Position numbers and translations under genes: made by a program. A stretch of DNA of 64,000 nucleotides, taken from contig JAQWRY010000072.1 in assembly GCA_029243485.1 (NCBI GenBank), positions 62,001-126,000 on the forward strand, read 5' to 3'. Positions 11,861 through 19,714 of the stretch are shown here, piece after piece. Position 1 is the first letter of the stretch. Each line of letters begins with the position of its first letter. This DNA is from Candidatus Binatia bacterium (GTDB taxonomy: Bacteria; Desulfobacterota; Binatia; UBA12015). Below the pieces are notes generated by a model. That model made no database searches. It had not been told where the DNA came from and saw nothing but the letters and a program-made list of their open reading frames with translations.

Positions 11861-11941
11861 GATCGATTAGGATGGTGATCGGGCTCTCCGCTTGCAAATT
11901 TGACCCAGGAACGCGAAGTCGCCCCCAAAAGGGGACAAACG

Positions 11942-12373
11942 ATGTCGATCGAGCAGAACCGAAAGACCGTGGAGACGATGTGGGCGGCGCTCAGCGCCAT
12001 GGATTGGGAAGCCATGACGGCCTGCCTGGCCGAGGACGTGTTCTACGAGGACGTCCCGACCGAAGATGAGGGCGCCCACGGTCGCGAGAACGTCGTGAAG
12101 CGGCTCCGCATCGCGTTCGATCACCTGGCGGACCACCAGCACACCATCCATCACCTCGTCTGCGAGAGCGACGTCGCCTTCCTCGATCACACCGAGGTCT
12201 GGACGTTCAAGACGGGCGAGAAGGCCACGAACACGTTCGCCACCATGCACGAACTCCAGGACGGAAAGATCTCGAAATGGAGCGATTACTGGGACGTCAC
12301 GACCTTCGTGAACCAGTTCCCGGCGTCGTTCCTCGAAGTCATGGCCAAGGCGAGCGAGACGGACTTCAACTAG
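11942..12373 (+). CDS. NTF2-like / SnoaL-type protein (limonene-epoxide hydrolase-like)
   Basis: Small cone-shaped alpha+beta barrel protein of 143 residues from the SnoaL / limonene-1,2-epoxide hydrolase superfamily. Sequence from SIEQNRKTVETMWAALS through ACLAEDVFYEDVP to HELQDGKISKWSDYWD follows the fold, with acidic residues lining the pocket (DYWD). ATG at 11942 is preferred over an in-frame ATG at 11900 because the extra residues are not protein-like and lie in the divergent promoter region shared with the mutase operon. Likely a hydrolase, isomerase or binding protein; substrate unknown. Confidence 0.78.
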   Translation: MSIEQNRKTVETMWAALSAMDWEAMTACLAEDVFYEDVPTEDEGAHGRENVVKRLRIAFDHLADHQHTIHHLVCESDVAFLDHTEVWTFKTGEKATNTFATMHELQDGKISKWSDYWDVTTFVNQFPASFLEVMAKASETDFN

Positions 12374-12451
12374 ACGGACCTTGACTTCCCACCAGCTGTT
12401 GACCGCCGGGCGTCCATCTTCGCAGCCTGGCTCGGGACAAGGAAGGAGACC

Positions 12452-12842
12452 ATGGCCAAGCGGGCCATCATCTTCTTCATCGCCACCCGCGCCCCCGCTC
12501 GTCGGCGATGCGGATCACTTCAAGCGCTACAAGGTGAGCCAGACCAAGGGGACGCCGAAGTTCAAGCAGACTACGGCGACCGCCGTCGTCGAGTTCGAGG
12601 GCCGGTTCTAAGACGTCTTCGTGCCGCGCCGACTCTGCTATTCCGTCGACAGGAACGGCGAGGAAATCGTCGACCCGACCCAATTCCTGACCTGCTACCG
12701 CTTGCGTTGAGCCACCGGGCAGCCGACGCACACCAGGTTGGTCGATCAGATCCGTACTGCCTACCAGTTCGGCGATCTCCGCCTCGGCACCAAGAACGAG
12801 CGAGATCTGTGCGTGCCGGCGACGCTCGTTCCGCAGCGGGTG
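12452..12842 (+). pseudogene. relic of secreted two-copy Cys domain protein (DUF7450-like)
   Basis: Starts well: AAGGAG, then ATG and the signal-like MAKRAIIFFIAT. The frame then shifts, and the mature domain continues in another frame with DHFKRYKVSQTKGTPKFKQ, interrupted by TAA at 12609, continuing VPRRLCYSVDRNGEEIVDP and TQFLTCYRLR, interrupted by TGA at 12708, then TAYQFGDLRLGTKNERDLC. After the initial frameshift all pieces share one frame. The K-x-Y-K-V, L-C-x-x-x-x-K/R-N-G-E and T-C-Y-R/K-V spacing matches a domain common in uncultured deltaproteobacterial proteins, also present at the C-end of the protein at 44714. Two stops plus a frameshift argue for decay rather than readthrough. 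Confidence 0.6.
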
Positions 12843-12944
12843 CGCCCGTACCATCTCGATCGGCGCTCGGTATACGGTCGATACGACTCGAAGACCGAGC
12901 GCCTCGGGATGTCTGCCTGGCCCGCGCCATCGCGCGGTCCCGGT

Positions 12945-13169
12945 CTACGCTTCGTACAGCTTGAGGACGCGGACCTTGCCCTCGGGGGCGGCCTGGATGC
13001 AGAGGTCGCAGAGGACGCACTCGTCGAGGTTGGCGTCGACGATGGTTAGCTTGCCGTCCTCCGCTTGAGCGAAGATGTCGACGGCGCACACGTCTGTGAG
13101 TTTCTTGGCGAGCTCGCGGTCCTGGGCGACCGCGTCATCCACGGATACGTCGATGAACATTCCGGCCAT
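12945..13169 (-). CDS. small ferredoxin, one [4Fe-4S] site retained
   Basis: Electron-transfer protein of 74 residues with the shape of a two-motif bacterial ferredoxin, but only four cysteines: C28 (VCAVDIF) and C51, C54, C57 (ECVLCDLCIQ). In two-cluster ferredoxins, cluster II is held by C-x2-C-x2-C of the second motif plus the C of the first CP, exactly the four that remain; all four ligands of cluster I are missing. The start lies one base after the sucD stop, so it is the third gene of the sucCD operon and may exchange electrons with an enzyme acting on the same CoA esters. Confidence 0.8.
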   Translation of the reverse strand: MAGMFIDVSVDDAVAQDRELAKKLTDVCAVDIFAQAEDGKLTIVDANLDECVLCDLCIQAAPEGKVRVLKLYEA

Positions 13170-13170
13170 C

Positions 13171-14082
13171 TTAATTCCCCTTCTCTTCGAGTCGCTTCTT
13201 GAGGAGGTCTGGGATCTCTTCGATCCGCTCGGCCACCGAGATGCCCGCGGCTTCCATCCGCTCGATCTTCTCGGCGGTGGTGTCTTCCTTGCCTTCCACG
13301 ATGGTTCCGGCGTGGCCGAAGCGCATGCCCTGCATCTCGTCCATGAACCGTCCGGCCATGAAGGCGACGATCGGGAGGCGGGAGTTGTGCTCCTTCACCC
13401 ACTCGGCGAGTTCGGCTTCCATACGGCCGCCCGGCTCCGAGTAGATCGCGATCGCCTTGGTCTCTGGATCGGCCTCGAACAGAGGCATGAGCTCCGCGTA
13501 CGACGTGCCGACGATGGCGTCGCCGCCGATCGAAACACAGGTCGACTGGCCCATGCCCGCCGCCGTCAGGGTGGAGGCGATCTCGGTCGTCATGCCGCCG
13601 GAGCGGGACATGATGCCGATCGGGCCCTTCGTGTACGCCTGGCGGGTATTGGCCGCCGGGCCGCCCACGCCGCCCATCTTGGCCTCTCCCGGAGAGATGA
13701 TGCCGAGGCAGTTCGGCCCGATGATGCGAGCGCCGCGTAGGGCCGCCAACTCGACGGCCTGAGCGACTTCGCCCCGTGGGATGTTCTCCGTCACGACGAC
13801 GATGAGCTTGATGTCGTTCTCGAGCGCCTCGATCATGGCGTCGACCGTGAACTTCGGCGGCACCGAGATGATGCTGCCTTGGGGCTGACCGACCTTCTCG
13901 ACGACGTCGCGGACGCAATCGAAGACCGGCACCCCGTAGATGTCGCGACCGGCGCGACCGGGAGTGACGCCGCCGATAATCTTGGCGCCGTAGTCGAGGT
14001 TCTCACGCGTCAGGTTCACGGCCTCGCGGCCGGTGATGCCTTGGACGATGAAGGGAGTGTCTTTTCGAATTAGGATGGACAT
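13171..14082 (-). CDS. sucD: succinate--CoA ligase (or malate--CoA ligase) alpha subunit
   Basis: CoA-binding and phosphohistidine subunit (303 residues) of an ATP-dependent CoA ligase. N-terminal Rossmann part with FIVQGITGREA and PGRAGRDIYGVPVFD; ligase part with GPNCLGIISPGEAKMG, SRSGGMTTEIA, GQSTCVSIGGD and the active-site FGHAGTI (His257). Start ATG overlaps the sucC stop (TGATG). About 15 residues longer than E. coli SucD and rather divergent (SEPGGRMEAELAEWV). Malate thiokinase MtkB belongs to the same family and a malyl-CoA lyase gene lies 5.6 kb away, so MtkB is a real alternative. Confidence 0.88.
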   Translation of the reverse strand: MSILIRKDTPFIVQGITGREAVNLTRENLDYGAKIIGGVTPGRAGRDIYGVPVFDCVRDVVEKVGQPQGSIISVPPKFTVDAMIEALENDIKLIVVVTENIPRGEVAQAVELAALRGARIIGPNCLGIISPGEAKMGGVGGPAANTRQAYTKGPIGIMSRSGGMTTEIASTLTAAGMGQSTCVSIGGDAIVGTSYAELMPLFEADPETKAIAIYSEPGGRMEAELAEWVKEHNSRLPIVAFMAGRFMDEMQGMRFGHAGTIVEGKEDTTAEKIERMEAAGISVAERIEEIPDLLKKRLEEKGN

Positions 14083-15287
14083 CAGCTTGCCTTGAGCTTG
14101 GCGACGGCGCGGCCGGCCGCCTCGTACATCGAAACGGAGCGATCGCAGTACTCGACCCCGTGCTTCGCGAGAATCTTGAAGCCTTCGTCCTCCCATGAGC
14201 CGGGGATGCGGAAGATCGTGATGACCTCGCCCGGATCCTTGCCCGCCTGGATGCAGCCCTTGATGACGCCGCGCGCGACGATGTCGACGCGGGTGTTCGA
14301 GACGACGTTCATCATGACGGCGATCTTCTTCACACCGGGCTTGGAGAGAATCAGCTTCGTCAGGTTGCAGACCTTGCCGACGCTTGGGTTGCCGCCAATC
14401 TCGCAGTAGTTCGCGGGCTTGCCGCCGTGGTTGCGGACCGCATCGAACAGAGTCAGCGAACCACCACCGGCGCCGATGATCAGGCCGAGGTCGCCGTCGA
14501 ACTCGACGACGTTGCCGGCGACACCGCGGTGGTCGACTGCATTGAGGCGGGCACCTTCGAGCTCGAACGGCGTCGGCGGCCGCGCCTGGCGGGTTTCGTC
14601 GTCGCCGATGCCGAGCTCCTTTAAGAGAGCGGCGTGCTTGCCGCGCGCCTCGGCCTCCATGTCGACGTGGCCGTCGAGCACGATGAAGCGACCGTTCTCG
14701 AGTTTCCCGACCGGGTTGATCTCGGCGAGTGTCAGATCGTACTCGAGGAAGAGTTTCATGAGTTCAAAGACGATCGGGGTCAGGCGGTTGAGATCACTGC
14801 CGGTGACGCCCGTCTTGCCGATCGCTTCCTTCGCGAGCCGCGGCGTGAGCGGCAGGAAGGTGGAGAAGTGCGTGCGCGATAGGTGCTCCGGATGCGACTC
14901 GGCGACTTCCTCGATGTCGATCCCGCCCATGTCGCTGAACAGGAGGACGGGCAGCTTGCGGCGCCCGTCCCACGTCACAGAGACGAAGTATTCTTGAACG
15001 ACCTTGCTCTTCGACTCGACCAGGACGGAGCGGGCTGTCTCGCCGCCGACCACGATCGGGAGCACGTGCTCGTACTTCTCGGCCGCCTCGTCGGGCGTAT
15101 CGGCGAACTGGACCGCCCCCGCCTTCATCCGCCCGCCGGAGAGCACCTGGCTCTTCACAACAACAGATCCGCCGATCTTCTCGGCGGCGGCGCGGGCCTC
15201 TTGCTTAGAGTTCACGACGGCAAGTTCACCCATGGGCAGACTGTGCTTTGCGAACAGGGCTTTGGACTCGTACTCGTAGAAGCGCAC
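14082..15287 (-). CDS. sucC: succinate--CoA ligase (or malate--CoA ligase) beta subunit
   Basis: ATP-grasp subunit of 401 residues (E. coli SucC 388) that phosphorylates the alpha-subunit His and binds the acid. Visible: opening RFYEYESKALFAKHSLPMG, ATP-binding VVVKSQVLSGGRMKAGAV, metal-site LAEINPVGKLENG and FIVLDGHVDM, and a C-terminal domain with GAGGGSLTLFDAV and CEIGGNPSVGKV. The usual GGRGKAGG loop reads GGRMKAGA, and the normal GGI segment near the C-end is replaced by VVSNTRVD, so substrate range may differ from housekeeping SucC. GTG start, with GGGAGGG upstream on the coding strand. First gene of sucC-sucD-ferredoxin. Confidence 0.86.
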   Translation of the reverse strand: MRFYEYESKALFAKHSLPMGELAVVNSKQEARAAAEKIGGSVVVKSQVLSGGRMKAGAVQFADTPDEAAEKYEHVLPIVVGGETARSVLVESKSKVVQEYFVSVTWDGRRKLPVLLFSDMGGIDIEEVAESHPEHLSRTHFSTFLPLTPRLAKEAIGKTGVTGSDLNRLTPIVFELMKLFLEYDLTLAEINPVGKLENGRFIVLDGHVDMEAEARGKHAALLKELGIGDDETRQARPPTPFELEGARLNAVDHRGVAGNVVEFDGDLGLIIGAGGGSLTLFDAVRNHGGKPANYCEIGGNPSVGKVCNLTKLILSKPGVKKIAVMMNVVSNTRVDIVARGVIKGCIQAGKDPGEVITIFRIPGSWEDEGFKILAKHGVEYCDRSVSMYEAAGRAVAKLKAS

Positions 15288-15451
15288 GTTCTCGGATTCC
15301 CTCCCTGCTTTGTTGACGGGGTCGCGCTGCCCGGATGGGCGCGGTATTCGTCGGGTTCCTGCGGGTCCCCTCCGCGAGGAGGCCGAAGGAATTGGTATAG
15401 GAGGGGCTCCGGCCCACGCAACCGCGCAGGGTGAGACCAGGAGGTGGATCC

Positions 15452-16456
15452 ATGGACCCGTTTCGATTGAGCTGGCTGAACCAGGTCACCGAACCGATCG
15501 TCGACCCCGAGGCCCCGATCGTGGACCCGCACCACCACCTCTGGCCCGTCGGTGGGGCGATGGAGTACGGGATCGACGATCTCCGTGCCGACACGGGCAG
15601 TGGCCACAACGTGGTGGGGACGGTGTTCGTCGAGTGCCGGGCCGTGCGGCGCCCCGGCGGCCCGGATCATCTCCAGCCGGTCGGCGAGACCGAATTCGTG
15701 GCCGCCGAGGCGGCAAGGCTAAGGAAAGTCGCTCCGGACGCCGCGCCGATCGCCGGTATCGTGGGGTACGCGGATCTCCGCACCGGCCCTCTGCTGGCCG
15801 AGACTCTGGCGGCTCACGGGGACGCGGGTGCGGGGCTCTTCCGGGGGATCCGTCATGCGGGTTCGCACGCGATCGACCCCGAAGCGCACTCGATTCCGGG
15901 CTCCGCGCCGGCGGGGCTCTATCTCGACGAGTCGTTCCGCGACGGCGTGCGGGAGCTCGGACGGCGCGGCCTCACCTACGACACTTGGCACTTCCACTAC
16001 CAGAACCGGGAGTTCGCGGAGCTTGCGCGCGCGGTGCCGGACACGATCTTGGTCCTGGACCACTTCGGCACGCCCCTCGGCGTCGGCAAGTTCACCGGAC
16101 GACGGGAAGAGATCTTCGCTGCATGGAAGGACGACATTGCGGATATTGCGCGATGCGAGAACGTGGTGGCGAAGCTCGGTGGGCTCGCGATGCCGGACAA
16201 CGGATTTGGATGGAACGCCGCCGAACGCCCGCCGACCTCGGATGAGTTCGTTGCGGCGCAGGGGCGCTACTACCAGCACACGATCGAGTGCTTCGGGCCG
16301 GAACGGTGCATGTTCGAGAGCAACTTCCCCGTCGACAAGCTGTCGCTCTCGTACCCGGTGGTCTGGAACGCGTTCAAGAAGATCGCCGCACGTTACTCGG
16401 CAGACGAACGAACCGCGATGTTCTCGAGGACGGCGACTCGGACTTACCGCCTCTGA
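15452..16456 (+). CDS. amidohydrolase-2 family metal-dependent hydrolase
   Basis: TIM-barrel hydrolase of 334 residues, amidohydrolase_2 type (lactonase/decarboxylase relatives). Metal-site HxH in IVDPHHHLWPV (residues about 34-37), TYDTWHFHYQN mid-barrel, LVLDHFGTPLG, and the C-terminal FESNFPVDK with its catalytic Asp. ATG at 15452 is preceded by a strong AGGAGGT site; an in-frame ATG 21 bases earlier lies before that site and is rejected. Members act on dicarboxylic acids, lactones or aromatic acids; substrate unknown. Divergent from sucC, convergent with the sulfatase-fold gene. Confidence 0.85.
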   Translation: MDPFRLSWLNQVTEPIVDPEAPIVDPHHHLWPVGGAMEYGIDDLRADTGSGHNVVGTVFVECRAVRRPGGPDHLQPVGETEFVAAEAARLRKVAPDAAPIAGIVGYADLRTGPLLAETLAAHGDAGAGLFRGIRHAGSHAIDPEAHSIPGSAPAGLYLDESFRDGVRELGRRGLTYDTWHFHYQNREFAELARAVPDTILVLDHFGTPLGVGKFTGRREEIFAAWKDDIADIARCENVVAKLGGLAMPDNGFGWNAAERPPTSDEFVAAQGRYYQHTIECFGPERCMFESNFPVDKLSLSYPVVWNAFKKIAARYSADERTAMFSRTATRTYRL

Positions 16457-16481
16457 AGCTCGGGCGGGGGGGGGGGCGTCC

Positions 16482-17975
16482 TCACTCCACGTAGCCGAGG
16501 GCGCGGAGCTGTTCGGTGAGATCGGGATTGACCTTCATCGTGTGACTGGTCTTCGCGCGCGCGCCCCAGTGGGCGTCCCAATCGACCAGCTTCGCTTCCA
16601 GGTCCGCCGCGTCGTCCGGGGCGGGGCCTGCGTCGAGTAGATTCTTCTTCTCTCCGGGATCGTCCGGCAGACGGTAGAGGGCTTTGACGACGACCTTGTC
16701 CTTTTCGGTCTGACTGAACACGTGGATCAGCTTGAACTCGTCGGTTCGGATTCCGATCCGGCGATTCCCGAAGCCGGTCGTCTCCAGGAAGACGGGCAGC
16801 TCGGGAAGCGAGTCGATAGGCGCTGCTCCGGCGATCCACCGGCTCAGGTCGGATGCACGAGACTCCTCTTCCGGACCGGGCAGGCCGAAGCCCTCCGGGC
16901 GATCGACGCCGGCGAGCCCGAGGAGGGTCGGCCCGACGTCCATCAGGCGGACTTGGTTCTCGATCGACATTCCCGCGCGGATTCGAGGAGGGTACCGCAT
17001 GATGAGCGGCACGTTCACTAGCTGGTCGACGAGCGTTCTCGAGTGCCCGCCGATCCCGTGCTCGAAGAACTCCTCTCCGTGGTCCGACGTGAGAATGATG
17101 AGCGTGTCGTCGTAGACGCCCAAAGACCGGAGCTTGTCGAAGACTCTGCCGAGGTGCTCGTCGGTGTACCGAATCTCTCCGTCATAGAGAGCGAGAAGGT
17201 GCTGGAACTCGCGAGGGGCCTGTCTCGGTTTCTTGTCCCACGGGTACTTCTCGGACGTCGGCATGTCGCCCACGAAGTCGGGGTCGAACATCTCCACGTA
17301 TTCCGGCGGAGGCGCGTAGGCGTCGTGGACGTCCCACATGTGCAGGAAGACGAAGAACGGTTTTTCTCCGTCTTTCGCCTTCCACGCCGAGAGCCACTCC
17401 GTCGTGAATTTCGTGAGACCGGGAGACGTTACCGCGAGCATCGAGGGGCGTCCCCGGGGCCGGACCTCCTCCTCGTTGTAGGTGTCGAACCCGTCGGAGT
17501 AGCCGTACTCGCCACCGAGGTACGGACCTGAGACGAAGCCGGCGGTGTCGTAGCCGGCGTCGCGCATCACGGAGGCGAGTGTCGAGACGTCGTCGTTCAG
17601 TCTGCGGTCGGGTGCCGCGACTCCGTGTTTTTCCGGCGGGATGCTCGTGAGGAGGGTAACGTGCGTCGGCAGCGTCCAGCCGGACGGCGAGATGGCTTGC
17701 CGGAACGTCACGCCCTCTGCGGCGAGTTCATCAATGTTCGGGCTCGTGTCGCGCTCGTACCCGTAGGCGCCGAGATGGTCGGCGCGAAGGGTGTCGATCG
17801 AGATCAGCAGGACGTTCGGGCGCCCGCCCGGGGCCGCAGTTTCGTGCGCCCGGTGAAGGCGTCGTTCCGTCACGACCGCCAACGCGGCCGCCACTACGAC
17901 GATCGTCAGTACGAGAACGCGCCGGAGGGCGAGCGAGATGCCGGCCGGTTCATTCACAGCCCTCGACGGTAGCAT
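16482..17975 (-). CDS. membrane-anchored sulfatase-fold hydrolase with Thr at the nucleophile site
   Basis: Alkaline-phosphatase/sulfatase superfamily protein of about 497 residues. An N-terminal helix (residues 13-36, RRVLVLTIVVVAAALAVV) anchors it in the membrane with the catalytic domain outside. Metal-site LLISIDTLRADHLGAYGY near residue 60 and SDHGEEFFEHGIGGH near 350 are intact. The sulfatase C/S-x-P-x-R signature reads T-L-P-T-H (T101-H105, within SGWTLPTHVTLLTS), so formylglycine cannot form; Thr nucleophiles are known in phosphoglycerol transferases and other relatives. The ORF runs upstream to 18308, but residues before MLPSRAVNEP are not protein-like; a GTG at 17957 is an alternative start. 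Ends in EQLRALGYVE. Confidence 0.8.
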   Translation of the reverse strand: MLPSRAVNEPAGISLALRRVLVLTIVVVAAALAVVTERRLHRAHETAAPGGRPNVLLISIDTLRADHLGAYGYERDTSPNIDELAAEGVTFRQAISPSGWTLPTHVTLLTSIPPEKHGVAAPDRRLNDDVSTLASVMRDAGYDTAGFVSGPYLGGEYGYSDGFDTYNEEEVRPRGRPSMLAVTSPGLTKFTTEWLSAWKAKDGEKPFFVFLHMWDVHDAYAPPPEYVEMFDPDFVGDMPTSEKYPWDKKPRQAPREFQHLLALYDGEIRYTDEHLGRVFDKLRSLGVYDDTLIILTSDHGEEFFEHGIGGHSRTLVDQLVNVPLIMRYPPRIRAGMSIENQVRLMDVGPTLLGLAGVDRPEGFGLPGPEEESRASDLSRWIAGAAPIDSLPELPVFLETTGFGNRRIGIRTDEFKLIHVFSQTEKDKVVVKALYRLPDDPGEKKNLLDAGPAPDDAADLEAKLVDWDAHWGARAKTSHTMKVNPDLTEQLRALGYVE

Positions 17976-17992
17976 CGGGCCGGGCTCGGAGC

Positions 17993-18025
17993 GATCGACC
18001 TCCGGGCTGAGACCGGAGGTCGATC
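17993..18025. repeat. perfect 13-bp inverted repeat between divergent genes
   Basis: GATCGACCTCCGG, a 7-base loop, then its exact reverse complement. It sits between the start of the sulfatase-fold gene and the PH-like/ABC gene at 18082, where promoters of both should be, so an operator for a dimeric regulator is the simplest reading. No T-run follows. Confidence 0.55.
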
Positions 18026-18081
18026 TCGTAGATACTCGCTCTGTGGATCCGCTGCAGGGGCTGACGAAAGGAGGCGTGCAA

Positions 18082-18774
18082 ATGGAGGATCTCGCAGTGG
18101 AGAACGGGAAGTTGGTACTGGCGCTGGAGGTGCCGCTCGAGAACATGTCCGGCATTCGGGCCGATCCCGGGATCACTCGGGAGAAGGGGCACACGGGATT
18201 GAAGCTCACCGGCGCTCGCCTCGGGGGGCGCATGATTGCCGGCAGCTTCCGGCAGGATGGCAAGACAGTGTTCTGGGACTTCCACGATCGGTCCAAGGTC
18301 ATCGTCATCGATCTGCACGACGAGCACTACGCTTGTTTGATCGTGCAAGTCGCGGATCCCGCCGCCGCGGGGGACGTGGTCGGTGCGTTGGTCGCGGGTC
18401 TCGAAACCCAGCTCGGTCCGACGTGGCGCGACGGCGTCGAGCTGTCTTTCGGCCAATGGCAGAGGCTCGCTCTCGCCCGCGGGTTCATGCGGGACGCACC
18501 CCTGATGCTCGCCCTGGACGAGCCGACGGCAGCACTCGCCGCGGAGACCGAGCACGCACTCTTCGAACGCTACGTCGAGGCGGCCCGCGGTGGTGCTCAC
18601 GGTGGCCGCATCACGATTCTCGTGTCGCACCGCTTCTCCACCGTTCGGATGGCGGACCTGATCCTCGTGATGGACGGCGGCCAGGTCGCCGAGCAGGGCA
18701 GCCACGAAGAGTTGATGGCACCTGGTGGCCGCTACGCCGAGTTGTACGGGATTCAGGCCGCCTCGTACCGCTGA
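18082..18774 (+). CDS. chimera: PH-like domain fused to C-terminal half of an ABC ATPase
   Basis: 230 residues. Residues 1-100 resemble small stand-alone bacterial PH-like proteins (opening ENGKLVLALE, then GARLGGRMIAGSF and HYACLIVQVADP). From about residue 106 it becomes the end of an ABC exporter ATPase: GLETQLGPTW, signature LSFGQWQRLALARGFM (121-136), Walker B LMLALDEPTAAL, H-loop LVSHRFS (H183) and GGRYAELYGIQAASYR. Walker A, Q-loop and all membrane helices are missing and the D-loop Asp is Ala, so it cannot be an active ATPase by itself. AAGGAGG precedes the ATG. Best explained as a deletion joining two genes in frame; function, if any, unknown. Confidence 0.7.
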   Translation: MEDLAVENGKLVLALEVPLENMSGIRADPGITREKGHTGLKLTGARLGGRMIAGSFRQDGKTVFWDFHDRSKVIVIDLHDEHYACLIVQVADPAAAGDVVGALVAGLETQLGPTWRDGVELSFGQWQRLALARGFMRDAPLMLALDEPTAALAAETEHALFERYVEAARGGAHGGRITILVSHRFSTVRMADLILVMDGGQVAEQGSHEELMAPGGRYAELYGIQAASYR

Positions 18775-18778
18775 GAGC

Positions 18779-19633
18779 TCAGCGGCGCGCCCGGGCGAGA
18801 ACGCGTTCTTGTTGCGCGACCAGCGGAGCGTCGACCATCTTGCCGTCGATTGTCAGCACGCCGTGTCCCTCGTGTAGCGCCTCCTCCCAGCCGGCGACGA
18901 CGCGTTCGGCGTACGCGACTTGCGCAGCCGATGGCGTGTAGATCTCGTTCACCCGTTCGGCCTGACGTGGGTGGATGCAGAGCTTCCCCTCGTAACCGAG
19001 TGACAACCCGAAGGCGGTGTCGGCGGTGAACGCTTCGTCGTCTTTCACGGCGACGTGGACACAGTCGATCGGCGTGAGTCCGTGGGCTTTCGCCGCGATC
19101 GCTACGCTGCATCGGGCGTGGTGAACGACAGGGTTCGCTGAGTCGGTGTCCGCGAGGCCCATTTGAAGCGAGAAGTCCGCATGGCCGAAGCAGAGGGCCT
19201 CGGTGCGGGGGGCCGCGTTCGCTAGCGATAGGACGTTGGCGACGCCGAGTGGGCTCTCGATCAGGAGGAGGAGCGCGGTGTCCTTGGCGAGCCTCGCGGC
19301 AACGGCCGCGAGGTCGTCGGGTTGCTCGGCTTTGGGGAGCATGATCGTCGACACCCCGGCAGCGACGACCGCGGCGAGGTCGTCTTCGAAGAAGGGTGTG
19401 CCCGGTGGGTTGATCCGGACGGCGGCTTCGGAGCCGCCGAAGGATCCGGCGCGGAACGCCTGGGCGGTGCACTCTCTCGCGTCGCTTTTTTTCTCTGGGG
19501 CAACGGCATCCTCGAGATCGAGAACGACCGTGTCGGCCTCGGATTCGCGGGCTCTATCGATCTTGCGAGGGTCGATACCCGGGACGAACAACACCGAGCG
19601 TCTCAGACGCGTCGCATCGCTTACGCTTTCCAT
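18779..19633 (-). CDS. HpcH/HpaI aldolase / CitE-type CoA-ester lyase
   Basis: TIM-barrel Mg-dependent lyase of 284 residues in the CitE/Mcl superfamily. Visible: [32 protein letters not shown] (Mg-site Asp/Glu), [46 protein letters not shown] and [14 protein letters not shown], then [14 protein letters not shown]. The complete site implies an active lyase or thioesterase on malyl-, citramalyl- or related CoA esters. It is divergent from the malyl-CoA lyase gene with 81 bases between starts, suggesting shared control. The stop is 4 bases from the chimera stop (convergent). Confidence 0.87.
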   Translation of the reverse strand: MESVSDATRLRRSVLFVPGIDPRKIDRARESEADTVVLDLEDAVAPEKKSDARECTAQAFRAGSFGGSEAAVRINPPGTPFFEDDLAAVVAAGVSTIMLPKAEQPDDLAAVAARLAKDTALLLLIESPLGVANVLSLANAAPRTEALCFGHADFSLQMGLADTDSANPVVHHARCSVAIAAKAHGLTPIDCVHVAVKDDEAFTADTAFGLSLGYEGKLCIHPRQAERVNEIYTPSAAQVAYAERVVAGWEEALHEGHGVLTIDGKMVDAPLVAQQERVLARARR

Positions 19634-19714
19634 AACCCTTCCTTTTATCTCGGGTCGGCGGGAACCCCAACGCGAGGCTCGCCTGGGACCCGGGTTTTGC
19701 TATGGTTCCGAGTC

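Noticed and set aside
12609..12710. Stop-codon readthrough or selenocysteine insertion at TAA 12609 and TGA 12708
   Set aside because: TAA is not used for selenocysteine, no SECIS-like hairpin was seen directly after TGA, and a frameshift lies upstream; decay is simpler.
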